A stretch of DNA of 7,908 bases from an uncultured Bacteroidota bacterium (lineage in GTDB: Bacteria > Bacteroidota > Bacteroidia > Bacteroidales > VadinHA17): the NCBI GenBank assembly GCA_903865465.1, contig CAIPJU010000589.1:1-7908 (forward strand). The letters run 5' to 3'. Shown one piece after another: positions 1 through 6,155 of this stretch. The notes under the pieces were generated by a model that searched no databases, was not told where the DNA came from, and saw only the letters and a program-made list of their open reading frames with translations. Position numbers and translations under genes: made by a program. Within the stretch, counting starts at the first letter, position 1. Each line of letters starts with the position of its first letter.

Positions 1-437
1 ATCATAGAGTTAAAAGATCGGCCTTCGGGATTTGAGAAGAGTGCTGTTTCAAATTTTACAACCTTCGAAAGGCCATAGCCAAAAAAATCACCAAAGGGCA
101 CATCAACTGCCGGTTTTGTCTCCCCGTCCCAGTAAAATCGCAAACGCAAAGCTCTCATCATCTCAGGCGATCGATTCTGCAGGGTGAACCACATTCGCTC
201 AATGATTCCGGCACCTTCAATCTCCAATAAAGTCTTGGACTGACCGCTTTTCAAACCTTCAAATGCATTGCCTTTGGCTGAATGATTGCTTTTACCACCC
301 GCACCTTTCACCCCATTTATATTCTCGAATGAACTGATAGCGCTGCTATTAAAATTCTTTGGAAGAGTATAAAGTTCCTGGGCAAATGAGCCTTCAGCCA
401 GAAATACACTTAATAACAGGGTCAAAATTGCTTTCAT
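1..437 (-). CDS. Secreted DUF2961 / glycoside hydrolase family 172 protein, N-terminal part
   Basis: Reading leftwards from an ATG at 437, 145 codons are open and continue past the window edge, so the C-terminus is missing. Residues 1-19 form a Sec signal peptide (Lys2, a run of Leu/Val, cleavage probably SFA|QE). The mature part carries blocks I recognise from DUF2961: GAGIIERMWFT (75-85), RLRFYWDGE (98-106), PFGDFFG (114-120) and an ALFSNPEGRSFN block (132-143). Members of this family, now GH172, include alpha-D-fructofuranosidase/difructose dianhydride synthase and exo-alpha-D-arabinofuranosidase enzymes. They act on furanosyl glycans and usually have about 350-400 residues, so roughly 40% is visible. 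The gene is divergent from the esterase operon at 802. The leader before the ATG has no Shine-Dalgarno, as is usual in Bacteroidota. The family call is firm; the substrate is not determinable here. Confidence 0.87.
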   Translation of the reverse strand, partial: MKAILTLLLSVFLAEGSFAQELYTLPKNFNSSAISSFENINGVKGAGGKSNHSAKGNAFEGLKSGQSKTLLEIEGAGIIERMWFTLQNRSPEMMRALRLRFYWDGETKPAVDVPFGDFFGYGLSKVVKFETALFSNPEGRSFNSM

Positions 438-540
438 AGTGCAGGTTTTTATTCAATGCAAAATAACACTTAAAACCAGTATTAAACCATATATGTTTCA
501 AAAACAAATCCGGGAATGGTAAAGCTGTATAATGAAAAAT

Positions 541-565
541 GGTCCAAAATCATTCATCCTGGACC
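541..565. repeat. Inverted repeat / terminator-like hairpin in the divergent region
   Basis: GGTCCA (541-546) and TGGACC (560-565) are perfect reverse complements around a 13-base loop. An A-run lies to the left and CTTTATT to the right, so the hairpin is flanked by A/T runs like an intrinsic terminator. Read on the minus strand it is followed by ATTTTTCATT, a U-rich tract. It lies upstream of both genes, where a terminator is not expected. It could be a leader attenuator, a remnant of an older terminator, or chance. The stem is short and the confidence low. Confidence 0.35.
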
Positions 566-744
566 CTTTATTCAAACTGGAGACAGAGGCAGTCTTTTTT
601 AACAATTATTAATATTAATCCTGTGATATCTACTAAAATAAGGGTCAGGCAAAGACTTTAGATTTTATTTTTAGAATTATCTTTATCAGGTTCACTTCTT
701 CCAAAAGAGTAACACAACCACTCCTGATGAGTATTACCATTTAT

Positions 745-780
745 TTTGAACATTTAGCAAAACATATAAGTACTAATTTG
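745..780 (+). promoter_or_regulatory. Candidate Bacteroidota-type promoter of the esterase operon
   Basis: TTTG at 745-748 and TACTAATTTG at 771-780 loosely resemble the -33 TTTG and -7 TAnnTTTG elements used by the primary sigma factor of Bacteroidota. The downstream box is one base short (TAATTTG) and the spacing is a little longer than usual. Its position, ending 21 bp before the ATG at 802, would give a very short leader. This is a weak match, offered as the best candidate I can see. Confidence 0.28.
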
Positions 781-801
781 TATTACTAAACAGATCGAGA
801 A

Positions 802-2520
802 ATGAAAAACCCAAAAACTTTGTGTTTACTTATGCTGCTGACTGCAGCCTTAATATTTTCCGGCGCCAACAGGGCAAATGCCCAAAGTCTAAAAGCCGGT
901 CCCCAGGATCTTTCTTTCTTCTCTACAGCTGATGAGACGGATCAGCCTTATGCTGTTTACATCCCGAAAAATTTTGATGAGAATAAGAAGTATCCTCTGG
1001 TCATCTTTCTTCATGGTGCAATGTCGAATCACAGGCTTGGATTGCGCCGGGCATTTGGTCAGGGTAATATCCAGGGTATGGACTTCATTAAGCCCGGGAA
1101 TGTTCCTGTTGAAACTGACCTTGAATGCACAAGGTACTGGCCGGTTTTGAAGGATGTCGATTATATTGTTGCCGCACCTTTTGCCCGTGGAACTGCTGGT
1201 TATCAGGGAATCCCTGAACAGGATGTATTTGATATGCTGACTGATCTGAAAAGCAGGTTTTCGATTGATGAAAACAGGATCTACCTTACCGGTTTGTCAA
1301 TGGGAGGAGGAGGTACCTTATGGATCGGCCTTACTCATCCCGACATTTTTGCTGCTATTGCACCATGCTGTCCCGCACCGCCTGAGGGAACCATTGATCT
1401 CTCGGGAAACGCATTAAACCTTCCGGTCCACCTTTTCATCGGCGATAAGGATTTTCTTTTCCAGACAGCACAGGATTGGAGAGCTAAATTTGAAAAAGCA
1501 ACTGCCCATTTTGATTATGTTGAATACCCGGGGATAGGTCATAACAGCTGGGAATATGCTTACAAAGATGGTTTCATCTTTAACTGGTTCTCTCAGTTTG
1601 TAAGAGATCCTTTTCCGCAGGAGGTAAAATTCAGTACCAGAATATTCAAATATGACAAAGCATACTGGGTTAAAATTGATAACCTTACTTCTGGCACCCT
1701 TGCTTCAATTGATGCAAAGTTCACTGGACTGAATACTATTGAAATAACTTCAACTGCCCTCGAAGCCTTTACACTTAACCTCGCCGGACATCCCCAGTTT
1801 AACCCTGCACAAAAAGTAACTGTTAAAGTCGACGGCAAATCTTTCACCGCTAAGACATCCGATGCTGTTTCTTTCTCAAAATCAAGTAATTCGTGGAACA
1901 ATATTAAATTCACTCCCGGACTCACTTCTAAACAAAAGGGAGCTGAAGGGCCAATGAATGCTGCCATTAGCAGTAATCATGTTTATGTTTACGGTACTGG
2001 CGGAAATCCTTCGAAAGAAGAACTCGAAGCCAGAAGGGTACAGGCAGCTGCAGCAGCCGACTGGGCAGCCGACAGGGGAATGATGGGAAGGGTTATGATT
2101 TTTCCCCGTGTAATATCCGATGTACAGGTTCGTCAGAGCGACTATGATAAGTCAAACCTCATACTTTTTGGTACCCGTGAAACCAATTCGATAATTGAAA
2201 AATTTGCCGACAGGCTCCCTATGAGTCTTAAGTCCGATGCCAGGGATTATGGATTGGTTTATGTATTTCCTTTAAACAATCATTATGTGCTGGTTAATTC
2301 AGGTTTGCCCTGGTGGACGCCTGCCAGTAAGGCGCAGACAGCTGTCGGCTTTGCATTTATGGGAGGGAAAGCTGATGCTCTGAAGAATCTGCAGGATTTT
2401 ATTCTTTTTAAGGAGAATTCAGATAATATTATTACCCAGGGTAATTTTGATAACAACTGGAAAATCCCTTCTGAAGCTGCTTCTGCAATGAAAAACACAG
2501 GTGTAATTTCAATAAAATAA
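802..2520 (+). CDS. Secreted alpha/beta-hydrolase esterase with C-terminal extension
   Basis: This 572-residue protein starts with a Sec signal peptide (hydrophobic about 7-20, cleavage probably ANA|QS after residue 27). Residues about 29-270 form an alpha/beta-hydrolase domain of the polyhydroxybutyrate-depolymerase / prolyl-oligopeptidase-like esterase type. It has the oxyanion-side HG at 71-72 (FLHGA), the nucleophile elbow GLSMGGGG with Ser166, the acid in GDKD (Asp215 or Asp217) and His247 in GIGHNSW, so the catalytic triad looks intact. Residues about 274-350 are beta-rich. Residues about 383-540 match a C-terminal region I know from bacterial secreted hydrolases, with VYVYGTGG and LILFGTRETN segments; its role is unknown. 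The enzyme probably hydrolyses carboxylic esters on a glycan or small molecule in the periplasm or outside the cell. It is the first gene of a three-esterase operon, 8 bp before the next. Peptidase annotation by homology is possible, but an esterase role fits the context better. Confidence 0.85.
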   Translation: MKNPKTLCLLMLLTAALIFSGANRANAQSLKAGPQDLSFFSTADETDQPYAVYIPKNFDENKKYPLVIFLHGAMSNHRLGLRRAFGQGNIQGMDFIKPGNVPVETDLECTRYWPVLKDVDYIVAAPFARGTAGYQGIPEQDVFDMLTDLKSRFSIDENRIYLTGLSMGGGGTLWIGLTHPDIFAAIAPCCPAPPEGTIDLSGNALNLPVHLFIGDKDFLFQTAQDWRAKFEKATAHFDYVEYPGIGHNSWEYAYKDGFIFNWFSQFVRDPFPQEVKFSTRIFKYDKAYWVKIDNLTSGTLASIDAKFTGLNTIEITSTALEAFTLNLAGHPQFNPAQKVTVKVDGKSFTAKTSDAVSFSKSSNSWNNIKFTPGLTSKQKGAEGPMNAAISSNHVYVYGTGGNPSKEELEARRVQAAAAADWAADRGMMGRVMIFPRVISDVQVRQSDYDKSNLILFGTRETNSIIEKFADRLPMSLKSDARDYGLVYVFPLNNHYVLVNSGLPWWTPASKAQTAVGFAFMGGKADALKNLQDFILFKENSDNIITQGNFDNNWKIPSEAASAMKNTGVISIK

Positions 2521-2528
2521 AAAATTCT

Positions 2529-4229
2529 ATGAAAACAAACAGAAGAATATTCGTTAAAACCGTTGGAATTGGAGCCACCGGACTTGCTCTGGGATCAGTA
2601 TCTGCAAAGGCTGCAATATCTTCTACCGGCAGTTCGAACAGTGAACAGGAAAAGACCGACAGTCAGGTTTTGTTCATTGGCGATGCTGTTGCATTGGCAA
2701 ATACTCAATATGGCAAAGTAAAGGGATATCTCCTCAGGGGAATAAATTATTTCCTTGGAATACCTTATGGTGCAGATACTTCAGGAGCTAACAGGTTCAT
2801 GCCCCCTCAAAAGCCCAAACCATGGACTGATGTATTTCCAGCAGTCTGGTGGGGTAATTCAGCTCCCCAAATAATGGAGAAGAGATATGCTAACGCCTAT
2901 GGATCTTTTGCCGACCACTGGAATTATGATGATGTAAGTGAAGATTGTCTCAGGCTGAATGTTTTCACACCGGCACTAAACGATGGTAAGAAAAGGCCGG
3001 TAATGGTCTGGTTTCATGGCGGAGGATTTACCAACGGCAACGGGATAGAGCAGGACGGTTATAATGGTGAAAATCTAAGCCGTAAGGGAAATATTGTTTT
3101 TGTTTCTGTCAACCACAGGCTGGGACCAATGGGTTTCACTAACCTTGCCTCTGCGGGTGGAGAGAAGTTTGCTGCATCGGGCAATGTTGGAATGCTCGAT
3201 CTTGTTGCGGCACTCGAATGGGTAAGAGATAATATTACAAATTTCGGAGGTGATCCGGGAAATGTTACAATAATGGGACAGTCGGGTGGGGGAGCAAAGG
3301 TAACTACCGTCACGGCCATGCCAGCAGCAAAAGGTTTGTTCCATAAAGCGGTTGTGCTTAGTGGTGCTACTTTGAGAACCGGTGAGAAGGATTATGCTGA
3401 AAAGCTTGGTGAATATATTCTTAAGGAGGCCGGGCTTTCTAAAAATGAAATAGCTAAACTTCAGGAGATGCCATGGATGGAGTATTACGTTCTGGCGAAT
3501 AAGGCTGCTGCAAAGCTGGCAGCTGAATCGGGACCAGGCAGCGGTATGATGAGACGCGGATTCAATCCCTGCGCCGATGGTGTTGTTATCCCACGCGATC
3601 CTTATTACCCCGATCCCACACCGGTAGCTGCCGGTGTACCAATGATTATCTGCTCGACTATGAATGAAATGGCTCCCAGCAGGACAAGTGCTGAATTGGA
3701 GAAGGTCACTATCGACAAAGTAAAAGAGAATTTAAAAGAAAGGGCCGGATTCGGAGCCGGCTTTGGTGATAAAACCGGTGAAATTGTCGATGCCTATGTA
3801 AAGGCATTTCCTGGTAAAAAACCGGTTGAAATATGGTCGTTAGTCAGTGCGAACCGGCAGGGAGTTGTTGCCCTGGCCGATTCAAAATCAAAACAACAGC
3901 CTCCGGTATATGTAGCCTGGTTTTGCTGGCAGCCACCTCTCTTCGACAATCGCATGAGAGCATTTCATTGCAGCGATATTTGCCACTGGTTCTATAATAC
4001 CGATCTTATGCTGACCCACACCGGCGGTGGTATCCGACCAAGAAAACTCTCTGAGAAAATGTCAGGTTCCCTCCTGCAGTTCATGAAAACCGGTAATCCC
4101 GACAAGGGAGGATTACCTGCATGGCCAAGATATACTTCCCAGAAAGGTGAAGTGATGGTGCTTGATGATGTACCGGAAGTTAAAAATGACCCTGACAGAG
4201 AAGCACGTAAAGCGCTTCCTTCAGCTTAA
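2529..4229 (+). CDS. Type-B carboxylesterase with twin-arginine signal
   Basis: This 566-residue protein belongs to the carboxylesterase type-B family (COesterase). The N-terminus has a Tat-like motif, NRRIFVK (4-10), then a modest hydrophobic stretch and SAKAA, so export of a folded enzyme is likely. Family marks are SEDCLRLNV (137-145), the oxyanion-hole HGGGF (163-167), and the elbow FGGDPGNVTIMGQSGGG with nucleophile Ser252. Glu380 (TMNEM) is the probable triad acid and His480 (AFHCSD) the probable base. The usual Glu three residues after the His is Asp483 here. The Cys of the EDCL box (Cys140) is the first Cys in the protein, so the common N-terminal disulfide cannot form. The gene starts 8 bp after the previous stop with no Shine-Dalgarno, which indicates co-transcription. 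It should hydrolyse carboxylic esters; the substrate is unknown. Confidence 0.9.
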   Translation: MKTNRRIFVKTVGIGATGLALGSVSAKAAISSTGSSNSEQEKTDSQVLFIGDAVALANTQYGKVKGYLLRGINYFLGIPYGADTSGANRFMPPQKPKPWTDVFPAVWWGNSAPQIMEKRYANAYGSFADHWNYDDVSEDCLRLNVFTPALNDGKKRPVMVWFHGGGFTNGNGIEQDGYNGENLSRKGNIVFVSVNHRLGPMGFTNLASAGGEKFAASGNVGMLDLVAALEWVRDNITNFGGDPGNVTIMGQSGGGAKVTTVTAMPAAKGLFHKAVVLSGATLRTGEKDYAEKLGEYILKEAGLSKNEIAKLQEMPWMEYYVLANKAAAKLAAESGPGSGMMRRGFNPCADGVVIPRDPYYPDPTPVAAGVPMIICSTMNEMAPSRTSAELEKVTIDKVKENLKERAGFGAGFGDKTGEIVDAYVKAFPGKKPVEIWSLVSANRQGVVALADSKSKQQPPVYVAWFCWQPPLFDNRMRAFHCSDICHWFYNTDLMLTHTGGGIRPRKLSEKMSGSLLQFMKTGNPDKGGLPAWPRYTSQKGEVMVLDDVPEVKNDPDREARKALPSA

Positions 4230-4241
4230 AAAATATACTAT

Positions 4242-5867
4242 ATGAATAAGAAAATTCTTATTTCCGGACTCGCTTATGCACTCCTTGCATTTACATCATG
4301 CAATCAGAAACCGGTTTCAGTTACCGATACTATTCAGGCTGACAGCAAGACAGCTATTGTTCAAACTGTTAGTGGTAAAGTAGCCGGTTATATCGATAAG
4401 GGTATTGTCAACTTCAAGGGGATTCCTTATGCCACAGCTGAACGATTTATGCCCCCCGCTAAGGTTAAACCATGGGAAGGTGTAAGGAGTTCAAGATCAT
4501 ATGGTCCCGTATGCCCAATAAATGTGTCATCGATGATACTAAGCGATGAGATGGAATTTGCTCAGCAGCATAATTTCGGATATATGAACGAAAACTGCCA
4601 GAACCTGAATGTATGGACACCTGCCATTAACGATGGAGTGAAGCGTCCGGTTATGGTATGGCTTCATGGAGGAGGTTATACTGCAGGTTCATCGCATGAG
4701 CTGCCGACCTATGACGGACTTAATCTCAGCAAATCGACTGATGTGGTGGTTGTCTCTGTTAACCATCGTCTGAATGTACTTGGCTTCCTCGATCTGTCGG
4801 GCGTCAGCGATAAATATAAATTATCTGCCAACGTTGGCATGCTCGATATTGTAGCAGCTCTGGAGTGGGTGAGGGACAACATCTCCAACTTCGGAGGAGA
4901 TCCTGGTAATGTAACGATTTTCGGCCAGTCAGGGGGCGGTGGTAAGGTTGCCACACTGATGCATATGCCTTCTGCCAAAGGACTCTTTCATAAGGCAATT
5001 ATGCAGAGTGGTGCTGCAGGCGCGTTCGGAGAAAAAAGCATGACTCAACAGGTCGGAACTGCAATTCTTGAGGAACTGGGTCTAAAATCGGCCGATGTTG
5101 ACAAATTGAAGGATGTTCCGTTTGAGAAACTGCTTGAAGCAGGGAATGCCGCCATAAAAAAGGTCTCCGACCGTCTTCCCAAAAAGGGAGGGCTGATGGG
5201 TATGCTTGGATGGGCACCGAGTAATGACGGGGAAGTAATCCCGTTCCAGATAGGAACTCCTGAAGGCAATGCCATAGCTAAGGATGTTCCTCTGATGATC
5301 GGAACAAATAAAAATGAATTCCTTGCTTCTATGTTCAATCCTGCTATCGCAAATGCTACCGATGAGAAAGCAATGGAAATGCTGAAACAGAAATTCGGCG
5401 ATAAGACCGATGCTTATATCGCAGCTGTTAAGAAAATTTATCCCAACGATACGAAGCTTTCTGATCTTCTCGACATTGACCTTATGTTTCGCCCTGGTAC
5501 AGCTAAGTTTGCCAACATTAAGTCATCCGTCGAAGGAGGTGCGCCTGTTTATATGTATCTCTTTACATGGCAATCTCCCATTCTCGATGGTAAGCTGAAG
5601 GCTGTCCATTGTATGGAAATATCCTTTGTATTCAATAACATAGCCCGTAACCGCGAGCAGTCGGGTGACAGCAAAGAGGCTTATGCCCTTGCCGATAAAA
5701 TGAGCAGGGCCTGGGCGAATTTTGCTGCCAAAGGTAATCCAAATGTAACCGGACTTCCGGAATGGCCAAAGTATAGTGAGAAAGATGGTGCCACAATGTT
5801 TTTTGATAACTATTGTGAAGTCCACCTTAATTATGACAAATCACTTATGGAATTTATAAGTGAGTAA
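4242..5867 (+). CDS. Lipoprotein type-B carboxylesterase, paralogue of the preceding gene
   Basis: This 541-residue type-B carboxylesterase begins with a lipoprotein signal. A hydrophobic stretch ends in FTSC with Cys20 as the lipidation site (Phe at -3 is not the classical Leu), followed by a polar linker to about residue 38. The mature enzyme is therefore probably membrane-anchored, facing the periplasm or the cell surface. Catalytic marks are HGGGY (142-146), the elbow FGGDPGNVTIFGQSGGGG with Ser230, Glu359 (NKNEF) and His456 (AVHCMEI). The usual EDCL box is degenerate (ENCQNLNV, 117-124) but keeps Cys119, which could pair with Cys91. Around the nucleophile about 42 of 53 positions match the preceding protein, so the pair arose by tandem duplication or shared ancestry. 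The gene lies 12 bp downstream of it and is followed by the operon terminator. Confidence 0.9.
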   Translation: MNKKILISGLAYALLAFTSCNQKPVSVTDTIQADSKTAIVQTVSGKVAGYIDKGIVNFKGIPYATAERFMPPAKVKPWEGVRSSRSYGPVCPINVSSMILSDEMEFAQQHNFGYMNENCQNLNVWTPAINDGVKRPVMVWLHGGGYTAGSSHELPTYDGLNLSKSTDVVVVSVNHRLNVLGFLDLSGVSDKYKLSANVGMLDIVAALEWVRDNISNFGGDPGNVTIFGQSGGGGKVATLMHMPSAKGLFHKAIMQSGAAGAFGEKSMTQQVGTAILEELGLKSADVDKLKDVPFEKLLEAGNAAIKKVSDRLPKKGGLMGMLGWAPSNDGEVIPFQIGTPEGNAIAKDVPLMIGTNKNEFLASMFNPAIANATDEKAMEMLKQKFGDKTDAYIAAVKKIYPNDTKLSDLLDIDLMFRPGTAKFANIKSSVEGGAPVYMYLFTWQSPILDGKLKAVHCMEISFVFNNIARNREQSGDSKEAYALADKMSRAWANFAAKGNPNVTGLPEWPKYSEKDGATMFFDNYCEVHLNYDKSLMEFISE

Positions 5868-5886
5868 TAATTAGATAATTAGTAAT

Positions 5887-5929
5887 AAAAGGGTCAGGAT
5901 TGAAATTTTTTTCAGCCTGACCTTTTTTT
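5887..5929 (+). terminator. Intrinsic terminator of the esterase operon
   Basis: GGTCAGG (5892-5898) pairs perfectly with CCTGACC (5916-5922) around a T-rich 17-base loop. AAAA precedes the stem and seven T (5923-5929) follow it, so the stem can lengthen by A-T pairs. The hairpin begins 20 bp after the stop at 5867. The symmetric A and T runs mean it could also stop transcription arriving on the minus strand from the convergent gene at 6156-6935. Confidence 0.85.
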
Positions 5930-5986
5930 ATCGTAAAGTTTACATTTTAGAATTAATGAAGAGTTTCACGTTTAAAAATTGAGCCC

Positions 5987-6115
5987 ACTCCGAAAAGCCT
6001 TTTTTACCCCTAAATCCCCCAAAGGGGACTTTAAAAATTGCTGATTTTCAATTGTTCCCCTTTCAGGGGTCGGGGGTAAGAACAATTGAAAACAAAAATC
6101 TTTACTTTTCGGAGT
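5987..6115. repeat. Palindromic MITE/REPIN-like element
   Basis: The ends are perfect 11-bp inverted repeats, ACTCCGAAAAG (5987-5997) and CTTTTCGGAGT (6105-6115). A TTGA outside each end extends the symmetry with a 4-base mismatch. Inside are two inverted copies of one module. The left copy is 6004-6028, with pattern TTACCCC, spacer, CCCC, AAAGGGGA. The right copy is 6055-6080 and reads the same way on the minus strand. The halves can pair along most of their length (6007-6010 with 6072-6076, 6016-6020 with 6066-6069, 6021-6028 with 6056-6063). A 13-bp perfect inverted repeat (6045-6057 with 6080-6092) offers a competing fold. There is no coding capacity and no transposase, so any movement would need one in trans. 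The element lies between two convergent genes, where such repeats are tolerated. The family name is inference from structure. Confidence 0.65.
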
Positions 6116-6155
6116 AGATTCAAAATTAACTCATTAAACCCCATAATCTCAATTG

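Larger units (their letters stand above)
438..801. other. Divergent intergenic region between the GH172 gene and the esterase operon
   Basis: No coding sequence is evident in these 364 AT-rich bases. The region must hold the promoters of both divergent genes. It contains a perfect 6-bp inverted repeat at 541-565, a bulged long-range inverted repeat (558-572 with 637-649), a short stem followed by six T at 581-600 (AGAC, 7-base loop, GTCT, T tract), and a weak promoter candidate near the plus-strand start. I see no recognisable riboswitch and no clear operator. Confidence 0.6.

Noticed and set aside
581..600. Short stem (AGAC / GTCT) followed by six T as a plus-strand intrinsic terminator
   Set aside because: Only four base pairs, and no plus-strand gene upstream that it could terminate. 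It is noted only as part of the divergent region.
438..801. Riboswitch or structured leader before the esterase operon
   Set aside because: No conserved aptamer core was recognised, and the best promoter candidate would give a leader of only about 15-20 bases.
1593..1967. 124-codon open frame on the minus strand inside the first esterase gene
   Set aside because: It lies wholly antisense to a well-supported gene with an intact catalytic triad and a signal peptide. The translation shows no recognisable domain.
4709..5338. Several antisense open frames opposite the third esterase gene
   Set aside because: They mirror codon use of the strongly supported carboxylesterase and show no independent features. 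A similar antisense frame occurs opposite the paralogue at the same conserved block.
5987..6115. Reading the palindromic element as a complete insertion sequence or as a CRISPR repeat
   Set aside because: There is no transposase or other coding sequence, it is only about 129 bp, and there are no regularly spaced repeats. A non-autonomous palindromic repeat fits better.
5930..6155. Short open frames between the operon terminator and the beta-barrel gene
   Set aside because: The stretch is dominated by inverted repeats and C/G runs, and no frame has a plausible start and protein-like composition.
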